Origin: Chloroflexota bacterium | GTDB lineage: Bacteria > Chloroflexota > Limnocylindria > P2-11E | Length of the DNA stretch: 43,358 bases | Reading direction: 5' to 3' | Assembly: GCA_005889275.1 (NCBI GenBank) | Contig: VBFI01000041.1 | Location: 1-43,358 of the forward strand | Shown: positions 24,621 through 31,888 of the stretch, piece by piece | Layout of the letters: the number at the start of each line of letters is the position of its first letter | Numbering within the stretch: position 1 is the stretch's first letter | Notes under the pieces: generated by a model | What the model was told of the DNA's origin: nothing | The model's database searches: none | Seen by the model: the letters and a program-made list of their open reading frames with translations, nothing else | Made by a program: the position numbers and the translations under genes

Positions 24621-26357
24621 TTAGGCCGGGACAGCGCTCGCGCGCCTCGCCTCGTCCTCCTGGACCAGCTGCCGGCGGAGCGTCTTGCCGATGAGCGTCT
24701 TCGGAAGCGAGTCACGGAACTCGATCTCGTGCGGACGCTTGAACGGCGCGAGTGTCTTCGCGGCGTGCGCGCGTAGCTCGTCCGCCGTGGCCGTCGCGCC
24801 GGGCTTCAGCACGACGAAGGCCTTGACCTCCTCGCCCTTCATGGGGTGCGGCACGCCGATGGCCGCCGCATCCAGGACCGCCGGATGGGTCACCAGGGAC
24901 TCCTCGACCTCGCGCGGATACACCTTGAAGCCGGAGACGATGATCATCTCCTTCTTCCGGTCGACGATCGCGACATACCCGTCTTCGTCCACCGTGGCGA
25001 TGTCCCCGGTGTACAGCCAACCGTCGCGCAGCGTTTGCGCCGTCTCGTCGGGTCGGTGGTAGTACCCGTCCATCAGCTGCGGCCCGCGCAGGATGAGCTC
25101 GCCCGCTTCACCGGGCGGCAGCTCGCGCTCCCCGGTCTCGGCGTCGACGATCTTCGACTCGACGTCGGGGAACGGCACGCCGATCGTGCCGATCTTCTGC
25201 TTGCCCTCCCCGAACAGCGGGTTGCAGTGCGTCACCGGGGCCGCCTCGGTGAGCCCGTAACCCTCGACGAGCTTCGCCCCGGTGAGCTCGACGAACCTGC
25301 GATGCGTCTCGCCGAGGAGCGGCGCCGATCCCGAGATGCACGCCTCGATCGAACGGAGGTCGTACTTCTTCGCGAGCGGCGAGTTGTTGACCGCGTTGTA
25401 GATGCGCGGAGAGCCGCAGAAGAGCTTCGGACGGTGGCGCGCGATGTCTCTCAGCACATGCTCGAGGTCGAACTGCGGCTCGAGGACCATCGCGGCCGCA
25501 CCCTGCACCGCGAGGCTCAGCACGACCGTGAGCCCGTAGACGTGGAAGAAGGGCATGACCGCCATCGCCGTGTCCTGGCCGTCCCGCAGGTTCGTGAACC
25601 AGGAACGGCACTGGAGGGTGTTCGCCACGAGCGCGCGATGCGAGAGCATCGCGCCCTTCGAGACCCCCGTCGTCCCGCCGGTGTACTGGAGCACCGCGAG
25701 GTCCGCGGGCCGCGTGCCGATGTCGAAATGCTCGGCGGGCGCGCCCTGCACACGGGCGAACGCGACCGCGCCGGGATCGCCGGCGAACGGCTGGCGATGC
25801 CCGTCCTTCCGCTCCTTGGCGACGGTGAAGAGCACCCGCAGCAGCGGAGGCATCTCCTCCTTGATGTTCGTCACGATGACGTGCTCCACCCTTGTCCCGG
25901 CGCGCGCGGCCTTCACGACCGGGTACAGCCGCGAGAGCACGACGACGACCCTCGCGCCGGAGTCGGTGAGCTGGTACCCAAGCTCCGGCGCCGTGTAGAG
26001 CGGGTTGCACGGAACGACAACTGCGCCGGCCCGGAGCGCCCCATAGAACGCGATGACGAACTGCGGCACGTTGGGGAGAACGAGCGCGACCCGATCGCCC
26101 TTGGCGACGCCGAGCCTCCGCAGTCCGTTCGCGAAGCGCCAGGCCGCGTCCGAGATCGACCGGTACGAGCGCTTCGCGTTGAAGAAGATCGTCGCGGTGG
26201 CATCGGGGTGGCTCTCGGCTGCGTCGTCGAGAAGCGCCTGCAGCGGCACCGCCGGGTACGCGATCGCCGCGGGCACGCCGGGGTCGTACTGCGACGTCCA
26301 TGGGCGGCCGCGGAGGGGAGCCGGCGCCAGGGCTTCGACCTTGATCCGGTTCGCCAT
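24621..26357 (-). CDS. Long-chain fatty acid--CoA ligase (AMP-binding)
   Basis: A 578-aa ANL-superfamily ligase activating fatty acids to acyl-CoA for beta-oxidation or lipid synthesis. Motifs: P-loop 'YTGGTTGVSKGAML' (about residue 225), 'FFHVYGLT', 'ISGSAPLLGETHRRF', 'VEGYGLTEAAPVTHCNP' (about 365), 'GWLYTGDIATVDEDGYVAIVDRKKEMII' (in part 'LYTGDIATVDEDGY' and 'DRKKEMI'), and the C-terminal catalytic Lys in 'LPKTLIGKTLRR'. It resembles FadD. ATG at 26357 has only weak upstream purines. It is downstream of the acyl-CoA dehydrogenase gene, across a 115-bp gap with two dyads. Likely membrane-associated in the cytoplasm. Confidence 0.94.
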   Translation of the reverse strand: MANRIKVEALAPAPLRGRPWTSQYDPGVPAAIAYPAVPLQALLDDAAESHPDATATIFFNAKRSYRSISDAAWRFANGLRRLGVAKGDRVALVLPNVPQFVIAFYGALRAGAVVVPCNPLYTAPELGYQLTDSGARVVVVLSRLYPVVKAARAGTRVEHVIVTNIKEEMPPLLRVLFTVAKERKDGHRQPFAGDPGAVAFARVQGAPAEHFDIGTRPADLAVLQYTGGTTGVSKGAMLSHRALVANTLQCRSWFTNLRDGQDTAMAVMPFFHVYGLTVVLSLAVQGAAAMVLEPQFDLEHVLRDIARHRPKLFCGSPRIYNAVNNSPLAKKYDLRSIEACISGSAPLLGETHRRFVELTGAKLVEGYGLTEAAPVTHCNPLFGEGKQKIGTIGVPFPDVESKIVDAETGERELPPGEAGELILRGPQLMDGYYHRPDETAQTLRDGWLYTGDIATVDEDGYVAIVDRKKEMIIVSGFKVYPREVEESLVTHPAVLDAAAIGVPHPMKGEEVKAFVVLKPGATATADELRAHAAKTLAPFKRPHEIEFRDSLPKTLIGKTLRRQLVQEDEARRASAVPA

Positions 26358-26372
26358 CTAGTTCTTGCTCAA

Positions 26373-26391
26373 TCTCTGGCTTCGCCAGAGA
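26373..26391. terminator. Hairpin, 8-bp perfect stem with 3-nt loop
   Basis: TCTCTGGC-TTC-GCCAGAGA lies 82 bp after the acyl-CoA dehydrogenase stop and 15 bp before the ligase ATG (minus-strand sense). No T-run follows, so it may be an attenuator or mRNA stabiliser and not a simple terminator. It is the strongest dyad in the 26358-26472 gap. Confidence 0.4.
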
Positions 26392-26431
26392 CGCGCTCAA
26401 GGCTGATCGACTCGCTCCTCGCGTGCAGGGG

Positions 26432-26443
26432 CAGGGGCCCCTG
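26432..26443. repeat. 12-bp perfect palindrome CAGGGGCCCCTG
   Basis: It is located in the 115-bp gap between the acyl-CoA dehydrogenase and acyl-CoA ligase genes. It could be an operator half-pair or a chance GC-rich palindrome; its flanks are also G/C-rich. It lies next to two genes of one pathway, where a FadR-like regulator site would be expected, but it does not match a regulator motif I know. Confidence 0.3.
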
Positions 26444-26472
26444 GGCGCGAAGCGCACCGCTCGTCGCTCGTT

Positions 26473-27621
26473 TCATTGTTTGAGCAGCTCCTCGGCGATG
26501 ATCATCCGCTGCACCTCGCTCGTTCCCTCGTAGATCCGCAGGATCCGCGCGTCGCGATAGGCGCGCTCGACGGGCGAGTCCTTCATGTAGCCCATCCCCC
26601 CATGGATCTGCAGGACGCGGTCGACGACCCGACTCGCCATCTCCGATGCGTAGACCTTCGTCATCGCCGCCTCGAGCGAGGCGCGCTTGCCCTGGTCCAT
26701 CTTCCACGCGGCGTCGTAGACCATGAGCCGCGCGGCGTGGATCTCCACCGCGGAGTCCGCGAGCATCCATTGGATCGCCTGATTCGACGCGATCGGCTTG
26801 CCGAACTGCTGCCGCCGCTTGCTGTGCGCGACCGCGAGCTCGAGCAGGAACTCGCTCGACCCGACGGCGCCCGCGGCGAGTGAGATGCGGCCGATGTCGA
26901 GCGCGCCGAGCGCCGTGCGAAAGCCCGCGCCGACCTGGCCGCCGAGCACGTTCGCCTCGGGGACCTCGCAGTCCTCGAAGACGAGCTCCCCGGTGTAGGA
27001 GCCGCGCAGGCCCATCTTCTCGTCGACCTTGCCGACGCGGAACCCCTTGAAGCCCTTCTCGACGATGAACCCGGTGATGCCGCCACGGGCGCCCTTCGCG
27101 CGATCGTTCGCCGCGTACATCACGACGACGTCGGCGATCGGTCCGTTCGTGACCCAGATTTTCGTTCCGTTGACGATCCAGCACCCATTCCGGTAGGTCG
27201 CGGTCGTCTGGATCGACGCGGCGTCCGAACCGCTCGATGGCTCCGTCAGCGAGAACGCGGCGATGCGCTTACCGGCGCAGAGATCGGGGAGGTACTTGCG
27301 CTTCTGCTCTTCGGTGCCGCCCAGGAAGATCGACATGGACCCGATCGAGGTGTGCGCGCCCACGATGTTCGAGAACGCGGCGCTGGTGCGACCGAACTGC
27401 TCGAGCGCGAGGCAGTACCCGAGGTCGCCCGCGGCGGCGCCGCCGTACTCCTCGGGGAAGGGAAGCCCGAAGAAGCCGAGCTCGCCCATCTCGCGGAGCA
27501 CCTCCGGCGGGATCTTGTCGCTCTCCTCGACCTGCTGCTCAAGAGGCCGCAGGCGCGTCTCCACGAAATCGCGCACGGTGCGCGCGAGCAGCCGCAGCTC
27601 CTCGGGGACCTCGAAATCCAC
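26473..27621 (-). CDS. Acyl-CoA dehydrogenase
   Basis: A 382-aa FAD flavoenzyme introducing the trans-2,3 double bond into acyl-CoA. Signatures: 'AFSLTEPSSGSDAASIQTTA' (in part 'SLTEPSSGSDAAS'), 'NGTKIWVTNG', 'KRRQQFGKPIASNQAIQW' and 'QIHGGMGYMKDSPVERAYRDARI' (in part 'QIHGGMGYMKDSPVER'). The catalytic base Glu is in 'RIYEGTSEVQRMII'. Family length is normal (about 380). GTG at 27621 has a strong GGGGAGG 4 nt upstream. It is probably the first gene of an operon with the acyl-CoA ligase. Electrons would pass to ETF (not in this window). Chain-length specificity is not readable. Confidence 0.96.
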   Translation of the reverse strand: MDFEVPEELRLLARTVRDFVETRLRPLEQQVEESDKIPPEVLREMGELGFFGLPFPEEYGGAAAGDLGYCLALEQFGRTSAAFSNIVGAHTSIGSMSIFLGGTEEQKRKYLPDLCAGKRIAAFSLTEPSSGSDAASIQTTATYRNGCWIVNGTKIWVTNGPIADVVVMYAANDRAKGARGGITGFIVEKGFKGFRVGKVDEKMGLRGSYTGELVFEDCEVPEANVLGGQVGAGFRTALGALDIGRISLAAGAVGSSEFLLELAVAHSKRRQQFGKPIASNQAIQWMLADSAVEIHAARLMVYDAAWKMDQGKRASLEAAMTKVYASEMASRVVDRVLQIHGGMGYMKDSPVERAYRDARILRIYEGTSEVQRMIIAEELLKQ

Positions 27622-27653
27622 GTGCCCTCCCCGTTTCGACGCGAACGATACGA

Positions 27654-28340
27654 CTAGGCCTCGCCCACGTGGATGGTCGCGACGCCGAACGTGAGCCGTT
27701 CGAAGCGAACGCGCGCGAAACCAGCGTCGCGGAGCACGCGCGCGAACTGCTCGGGCTCGGGGAACCGTTCGATCGAGGCCGGCAGGTACCGGTACGCCTC
27801 GGGCGTTGAGCCGAACGCGCGGGCGATCAGCGGTGCCCCCAGATGCAGGTAGACGAGATGGACGCCGCGGACGAGCCGGTTCGCGGGGAGCGAGAGCTCG
27901 ACGATGACCGCGCGCCCGCCGGGACGGAGGACGCGGCGCATCTCGGACGCGCCCCGCGCGAGGTCGCCGAAGTTCCGGACGGCGAATCCCGCGACCACGG
28001 CGTCGAAGATCGCATCGGCGAAGGGAAGCGCCTCGGCGCTCGCGATGACGTACTCCAGACGCTCACCGCCGGGACGTCGGCGCGCGCGCTCCAGCATCCC
28101 GCCCGCGAGGTCGAGCGCGACCACCGGTCTCGCTCCGGCCGCCGATGCCGCGAGCGCGAGATCGCCGGTACCCGCCCCGACATCGAGGACGCTGCCCCCC
28201 GGGACGAGACGTCCGAGAGCGCGCCTGCGCCACGAGACGTCCTGCCCGAACGAGAGCACCCGGTTCAGGACGTCGTAGCGGCGCGCGATGCCGTCGAACA
28301 TCGAAGTGATCTCGCGGTCGTGGTCGTTTGAGCGGCTCAT
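27654..28340 (-). CDS. menG: Demethylmenaquinone (ubiquinone/menaquinone) methyltransferase
   Basis: A 228-aa SAM-dependent methyltransferase of the UbiE/MenG family, C-methylating demethylmenaquinone. The N-terminal signature 'MFDGIARRYDVLNRVLSFGQDVSWRRRA' is present in pieces: 'MFDGIARRYDVLNRVLSFG'. The SAM loop is 'VLDVGAGTGDLALAA', and the second signature is 'ASAEALPFADAIFDAV' then 'GFAVRNFGDLARG'. 'VIVELSLPANRL' and 'YRYLPASIERFPEPEQF' complete the family. It is shorter than E. coli UbiE (251). ATG at 28340 lies 6 nt after the TAGCGT of a palindromic bidirectional promoter. Menaquinone is more likely than ubiquinone given the inferred phylum. Confidence 0.95.
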   Translation of the reverse strand: MSRSNDHDREITSMFDGIARRYDVLNRVLSFGQDVSWRRRALGRLVPGGSVLDVGAGTGDLALAASAAGARPVVALDLAGGMLERARRRPGGERLEYVIASAEALPFADAIFDAVVAGFAVRNFGDLARGASEMRRVLRPGGRAVIVELSLPANRLVRGVHLVYLHLGAPLIARAFGSTPEAYRYLPASIERFPEPEQFARVLRDAGFARVRFERLTFGVATIHVGEA

Positions 28341-28343
28341 TGC

Positions 28344-28359
28344 CTCACGCTAGCGTGAG
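28344..28359. promoter_or_regulatory. 16-bp perfect palindrome forming back-to-back -10 boxes (menG / membrane protein)
   Basis: CTCACGCTAGCGTGAG contains TAGCGT on both strands. On the plus strand it ends 8 nt before ATG 28365, with TTGAGC (28328-28333) a perfect 17 bp upstream as a -35. On the minus strand it ends 6 nt before the menG ATG at 28340. Both transcripts would be leaderless or nearly so. A dimeric repressor could cover both promoters at once. Confidence 0.6.
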
Positions 28360-28364
28360 CCCCG

Positions 28365-28403
28365 ATGGGAACGGCGCTCTTCGTCTACGACCTCTTCGCG
28401 TAG
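28365..28403 (+). CDS. 12-codon leader ORF, or 5' end of the membrane protein gene interrupted by TAG
   Basis: ATG GGA to GCG TAG encodes MGTALFVYDLFA and stops directly before, and in frame with, the GTG start of the membrane protein at 28404. The ATG is the one positioned by the -10 box. If codon 13 were not TAG, the product would read on smoothly into the first membrane helix. So it is either a leader peptide with stop/restart at TAG-GTG, or a nonsense mutation or base error in the true first exon of the gene. Confidence 0.45.
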   Translation: MGTALFVYDLFA

Positions 28404-29216
28404 GTGGCTATCGCGACGCTCCCGATCGTGCTGGCGGTCGTGCTCACCGAGCTCGCGGTCGGCGGCGCGGTCGTGCAGTGGTACGTCGACCGCGCCGGGC
28501 GCGCCCCCGCGGGGTTCCTCAAGCTCGTGAGCTTCGTCGACATCGGAGCGATCGCCGCGGCCCTCGCGCTCGTTCCGACGTTTCCGCGGGGAGACCTCGC
28601 GGAGCGGGCCGGCATCGACACGGGTCCCCTCAGCGCGTTCTCCCAGGTCCTCGTCGTCGTCCTGGTGCTCGCGGTCATCCAGCTGGCGACCTCGTTCCTG
28701 CCTTCCCGTGGGCTGCGCGTCGCGTCCGGGGTCCTCGCCTCGGTCGTCGGGGCGATCGCGCTCGGCATCGTCGCCCTGGCGCGGCCCGCCGCCGCGTCGC
28801 CCTACGACCCGCTCGGCATCGTCGCGCTCCCCCTCGGCGCGATCGCGCTCGGCGGCTCGGACGGCGCGATGCTCCTCGGCCACTGGTACCTCGTCACGCC
28901 GAAGCTCTCGCCGGGGCCGCTGCGCCGCGCGGCGCTCCTCGTCGTCTCGGGGGTCGCGCTCCAGCTCGTCCTGGTGGCGATCGTCGCGCTCCGCGGTGAC
29001 CTCACCGGGACGTGGGAGACCGGGCTCTCGGTCGCGCTCGCGCTGCGCGTCGGAGTCGGGCTGCTCATGACGCTCGTCGTCGCGCTCGCGGCGTGGTGGA
29101 CGGCCGGTATGAACACACAGTCCTCGACGGGCCTGCTCTACGTCGGGCTTGGCTGCGTCATCGCTGGAGAGGTGTCCGCGCGGGTGATCTTCTTCCTGAC
29201 GGGCGTGCCGCTCTAG
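28404..29216 (+). CDS. Multi-pass membrane protein of unknown function
   Basis: A 270-aa protein with about 8 hydrophobic segments. A distinctive central motif is 'GGSDGAMLLGHWYLVTPKLSPGPLRR' (in part 'AMLLGHWYLVTPKLS'), with an intramembrane His/Trp/Tyr group. An acidic-aromatic pair occurs early ('LTELAVGGAVVQWYVDR'). I do not recognise a named family, but the His-containing helix suggests quinone, haem or metal contact. The neighbour menG (quinone synthesis) shares its promoter. The start is uncertain: GTG 28404 follows the TAG of the 12-codon frame; the real N-terminus may be at 28365. Cytoplasmic-membrane location. Confidence 0.78.
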   Translation: MAIATLPIVLAVVLTELAVGGAVVQWYVDRAGRAPAGFLKLVSFVDIGAIAAALALVPTFPRGDLAERAGIDTGPLSAFSQVLVVVLVLAVIQLATSFLPSRGLRVASGVLASVVGAIALGIVALARPAAASPYDPLGIVALPLGAIALGGSDGAMLLGHWYLVTPKLSPGPLRRAALLVVSGVALQLVLVAIVALRGDLTGTWETGLSVALALRVGVGLLMTLVVALAAWWTAGMNTQSSTGLLYVGLGCVIAGEVSARVIFFLTGVPL

Positions 29217-29229
29217 GAGAGCGGAGTCT

Positions 29230-29961
29230 ATGAGCGAGCTCCGCGTCGGGACGTCCGGTTGGCAATACCGGCACTGGAAGGGACGCTTCTATCCGAAGGA
29301 TCTGCCGACGGCGAAGTGGCTCGGTTACTACACGACGTACTTCGACACCGTCGAGCTCAACAACTCCTTCTACCGGCAGCCGGAGCGCAGGACGTTCGAG
29401 CGCTGGCGTCGTGCGGTGCCCGGCGACTTCCGGTTCGCGGTGAAGCTGAATCGCTTCATCACCCACGTGAAGCGGCTCAAGGTCGAGCGCGAGAGCATCG
29501 AGCGCTCCTACGGGACCCTCGCGGGCCTCGGGCCGAAGGCCGCCGTGGTGCTCGTCCAGCTCCCGCCGCGCATGAAGTTCGACGAGGAGCGTGCGGAGCG
29601 CTTCTTCAAGCAGGTCGCGCCGCGACGGCGGCGGCACGCGCTCGAGCCGCGCGATGCCTCGTGGTTCACCGACGCCGCGCTCGCGTTCATGCGGCGGCGG
29701 GGCATCGCGCTCGTCATCGGGGAGACCCAGCACTGGCCGACCCACGTCGCGGTCACCGCCGACTTCGTCTACCTCCGCTTCCATGGCCCGGAGCGACGCT
29801 ACGGGTCGAGCTACACCGACGAGACGCTCGGCGAGTGGGCGCGGCGCATCAATGAGTGGCGCCGCGAGGGCCGCGACGTGTTCGCGTACTTCAACAACGA
29901 CGAGCTGGGCTACGCGCCGCGGAACGCCCTCCGGCTCCGGGAGCTGGCCGAGCGCCGCTAG
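29230..29961 (+). CDS. DUF72 family protein (second copy)
   Basis: A 243-aa DUF72 protein with the full N-terminus 'LRVGTSGWQYRHWKGRFYP', 'YFDTVELNNSFYRQPER', 'VLVQLPPRMKFD', the core 'HALEPRDASWF', 'VYLRFHGPERRYGSSY' and 'VFAYFNNDELGYAPRNAL'. It matches the typical 'YFNNDxxGxA' ending better than the first copy at 1823-2713, which ends 'LLMNNCYGDKAV'. The two are therefore different DUF72 subgroups and not a recent duplication. ATG at 29230 with GGAG nearby, 13 bp after the membrane protein stop, so likely cotranscribed. Proposed roles in the family (nuclease or Fe-S related) are unproven. Confidence 0.9.
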   Translation: MSELRVGTSGWQYRHWKGRFYPKDLPTAKWLGYYTTYFDTVELNNSFYRQPERRTFERWRRAVPGDFRFAVKLNRFITHVKRLKVERESIERSYGTLAGLGPKAAVVLVQLPPRMKFDEERAERFFKQVAPRRRRHALEPRDASWFTDAALAFMRRRGIALVIGETQHWPTHVAVTADFVYLRFHGPERRYGSSYTDETLGEWARRINEWRREGRDVFAYFNNDELGYAPRNALRLRELAERR

Positions 29962-30055
29962 TGTCGCGAGCGCAACACCGCCGACGTTCGCCGGCCAGCG
30001 GTGGCCGAGGCCGCCAGACGTCAGCCTCCGCGCATCACGAGATGGGAGGACGACG

Positions 30056-30223
30056 ATGCTGAGGCTGTGGCAGCTGATCGCGATGGCGGCGAGTGACGCG
30101 GCGCGGGCCGAGCAGCTCGCGACTCTGGCCCCCTCCCAGCGGGCGCTCTGCGCCGATTCCTTCGAGCTCTTCGAGCGTCCGCGCGACGACGTGGCGGATG
30201 GATTCGAGCGGGCCGCGGCTTAA
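30056..30223 (+). CDS. Small hypothetical protein, 55 aa
   Basis: ATG 30056 is preceded by GGGAGG with 6-nt spacing, one of the best ribosome-binding sites in the window, so translation is likely. The product begins 'MLRLWQLIAMAASDAARAE' and ends 'ERPRDDVADGFERAAA'. It is one amphipathic N-terminal helix followed by an acidic tail, with a single Cys in 'ALCADSFELF'. No family is recognised. Its stop shares TTAA with the stop of the convergent membrane protein gene at 30220-30223. Confidence 0.6.
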   Translation: MLRLWQLIAMAASDAARAEQLATLAPSQRALCADSFELFERPRDDVADGFERAAA

Positions 30224-30720
30224 CGCGTGACGGCGCGCCTGCGCGGCAGACGACGCTCGCGGGGCTCGTCCTCGGGCTCTTCCCACTCGCGCTCGCTGTA
30301 GAGGTTCGCCGAGACCGACGCATCGGCGAGGAGCACGACAAGCCCCGCGACCGCGACGAGGAACGGCGCGGGGGCCGCGGCGGCGGCCGCGATGTCGGTC
30401 GAGCGGATGAGCGCCGAGCCGCCGTAAAGGATGAGCGCGACGAGCGCGGCGACGAGATCGAGACGCGCGAGTCCGCGCTCCTCGGCGGGCGTGTCGACGT
30501 ATTCGGCTATCGCCGCGAGCATCGCGATCGCGCAGACGACCGCGGTCGCGATCGTGAGCCAGTAGGCCACGATCACGAAGCCGTTCGTCGATGTGGATCC
30601 CCAGGCGAACCAGGCCATCAGGTCCGCGAGGGTGACCCCGATCCCGATCCCAACCGCGATGAACGCGAGCGCCGGGCGCGGGGCGAAGCCAAAGCGGCGT
30701 CCCTGGAAGAGCTCTTTCAC
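30220..30720 (-). CDS. Four-helix membrane protein, DUF2231-like
   Basis: A 166-aa protein with four hydrophobic helices ('LAFIAVGIGIGVTLADLMAWFAW', 'IATAVVCAIAMLAAIAEYV', 'LDLVAALVALILYGGSALI' and 'PFLVAVAGLVVLLADASVS', each a fragment of a helix). A charged cytoplasmic tail follows: 'REWEEPEDEPRERRLPRRR'. The layout (helix with Asp, turn 'DTPAEERGLARLD', two more helices) resembles DUF2231 membrane proteins, but the match is from memory and moderate. GTG at 30720 is 10 nt after TAGCAT. The gene after it in direction is convergent; the small CC-HH-C protein gene lies upstream on the same strand. Function unknown. Confidence 0.7.
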   Translation of the reverse strand: MKELFQGRRFGFAPRPALAFIAVGIGIGVTLADLMAWFAWGSTSTNGFVIVAYWLTIATAVVCAIAMLAAIAEYVDTPAEERGLARLDLVAALVALILYGGSALIRSTDIAAAAAAPAPFLVAVAGLVVLLADASVSANLYSEREWEEPEDEPRERRLPRRRAVTR

Positions 30721-30730
30721 GGGCCTGCCA

Positions 30731-30736
30731 ATGCTA
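30731..30736 (-). promoter_or_regulatory. Putative -10 box of a leaderless or short-leader promoter (membrane protein)
   Basis: TAGCAT on the minus strand ends 10 nt before GTG 30720. Its spacing is the longest in the set of similar boxes. Confidence 0.4.
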
Positions 30737-30769
30737 GCGGCGCGGAGGACCCTCCGGCGGTTTCGTCAC

Positions 30770-30901
30770 TCAGCAGCCGGGCTCCCCGTGGTGACCGCAG
30801 CAACCCTGTCGGAGCGTCGCCCGGAGCACGAGATTCCGGGCCGTGACGGCGAGACGACCCGGAAGGGGAATGTCGCTTCGCCGGAAGTTCTCGACGAACA
30901 T
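30770..30901 (-). CDS. 43-aa small protein with C-terminal CCGHHGEPGC motif
   Basis: ATG 30901 to TGA 30770. The protein has an N-terminal 'MFVENFRRSDIPLPGRL', a short amphipathic basic helix 'AVTARNLVLRATLRQG', and ends in Cys-Cys-Gly-His-His-Gly-Glu-Pro-Gly-Cys. Three Cys and two His in ten residues suggest metal binding, or a cysteine-based terminal tag. I remember similar 'CCGN(H/Y)G(E/Q)PGC' endings in short unannotated proteins of actinobacteria and Chloroflexota. Codon third positions are GC-biased as in true genes. No Shine-Dalgarno is seen; a possible -10 (GATAGT) lies about 37 nt upstream, overlapping the divergent promoter of the 30949 gene. Too short for most gene finders. Confidence 0.68.
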   Translation of the reverse strand: MFVENFRRSDIPLPGRLAVTARNLVLRATLRQGCCGHHGEPGC

Positions 30902-30936
30902 CGCGAGCGAGCCGCGGGCTCGGCGGTCCACGTTCG

Positions 30937-30942
30937 TACTAT
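30937..30942 (+). promoter_or_regulatory. Putative -10 box of a leaderless promoter (139-aa protein)
   Basis: TACTAT ends 6 nt before ATG 30949. The same bases, read on the minus strand, give GATAGT for the small gene at 30901. Confidence 0.55.
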
Positions 30943-30948
30943 CGCGCG

Positions 30949-31368
30949 ATGGCCGACGATCCGCGCGGGAAGGAGCCGGCGCTCAGCGTCGACCAGATCG
31001 CCCAGCTCCTTCCGGGGACCGGCGAGCTCATGGCGTCGGTCGGGATCGCCTGGTGGAAGTGCGCGTACGCGGCGCGGGGCGGCAACTGGGACCTCGCGGC
31101 GTACTTCGCGCGCCGGGTCCGCGGGCTCCAGCGGAAGCTCGCCGTGGTCCGGCCGAAGTACGCCCAGGATCTCGCGGCGTTCGAGGAGGATCTCCTCGCG
31201 CCGCTGCTCTCGGCGCTGGACGCACACGACGGACCGGTCTTCGAGCGCGTTTTCGCGGCGGCGACCGACCGCGCGAACGAGCTGCACGTCAAATGGGCGA
31301 AGCCGTACATCAAGTGGGTGCTGCCCGGCGAGGCCCCGTCCGATCTGGAGCTCGGGCCGGCCGATTAG
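30949..31368 (+). CDS. Conserved hypothetical protein, 139 aa
   Basis: A soluble, mostly helical 139-aa protein rich in aromatic residues: 'GIAWWKCAYAARGGNWDLAAYFARRVRGLQRKLAVVRPKYAQDL' (in part 'WWKCAYAARGGNWDLAAYF') and 'ANELHVKWAKPYIKWVLP'. I recall an uncharacterised bacterial family with the 'GNWxLAxY' and 'PYIxWxLP' segments, function unknown. ATG 30949 lies 6 nt after TACTAT and has no ribosome-binding site, so it is probably leaderless. It converges on the GNAT gene, sharing TTAG for both stop codons. No membrane segment or signal peptide. Confidence 0.75.
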   Translation: MADDPRGKEPALSVDQIAQLLPGTGELMASVGIAWWKCAYAARGGNWDLAAYFARRVRGLQRKLAVVRPKYAQDLAAFEEDLLAPLLSALDAHDGPVFERVFAAATDRANELHVKWAKPYIKWVLPGEAPSDLELGPAD

Positions 31369-31883
31369 CGGAGCGCCGCGGTGTCGAGCCAGCCATAGCC
31401 GACCTCCACGTAGCCCTCGCCCAGGCCCGGCATGAGGAGCGGCTTCTCCCGAACGGCACGACCGCCAAGACGCTCGTAGAACCCTCGGCCGATGCCGTTC
31501 TCGCGAAGGACCCAGATGAGCAGCGTGGTCATGCCATTCCGCGCCAGATGTCGCGCGGACTCGCGGATGAGCTCGCGGCCGAGCCCCTTGCGCTGGTGTT
31601 CTGGCAGCACGTAGATCGCGCCGACCTCGCCCTGGTAGTCGGGATCGTGGCCGCGTTCTGGCCCTCCGACGGCGAACCCGACGACGCGCCCGTCCGCTTC
31701 GGCGACGAAACAGAACTCCGCACCGCCCAGATCGCGGAGGCGCTGCCGGCGCTGCTCGATGTGGGGGCTCATCGCGTCCAGCGCCGCATCGGGCAGCTGA
31801 CCGCGATACGTGGCGTGCCACGTCGCGATGCGCACGCGCTCGATCGCCTCCGCGTCGTCCACCGTGGCGGGCCGAACGCTCAA
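31365..31883 (-). CDS. GNAT family N-acetyltransferase (second copy)
   Basis: A 172-aa GNAT protein: 'SVRPATVDDAEAIERVRIATWHATYRG' N-terminus (in part 'VRPATVDDAEAIERVR'), 'FCFVAEADGRVVGFAVGGPER', then the acetyl-CoA site 'IYVLPEHQRKGLGRELIRES', and 'GRGFYERLGGRAV'. The substrate is unknown; the order resembles small-molecule or antibiotic acetyltransferases of the 'WHxxYRG' subgroup. TTG at 31883 begins the protein exactly at the conserved 'LSVRP' and lies 5 nt after the S9 peptidase stop, so the two genes are cotranscribed. It is unrelated in sequence to the GNAT at 7353. Confidence 0.88.
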   Translation of the reverse strand: MSVRPATVDDAEAIERVRIATWHATYRGQLPDAALDAMSPHIEQRRQRLRDLGGAEFCFVAEADGRVVGFAVGGPERGHDPDYQGEVGAIYVLPEHQRKGLGRELIRESARHLARNGMTTLLIWVLRENGIGRGFYERLGGRAVREKPLLMPGLGEGYVEVGYGWLDTAALR

Positions 31884-31888
31884 CGACC

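Noticed and set aside
26373-26391. The hairpin as a canonical Rho-independent terminator
   Set aside because: The stem is perfect, but no U-run follows on either strand, so termination is only one possibility.
28365-29216. Amber (TAG) recoding to explain the stop before the membrane protein
   Set aside because: Several neighbouring genes, such as upp, the DUF4242 gene and the zinc-finger-like gene, end in TAG at their expected lengths, so TAG is a normal stop here.
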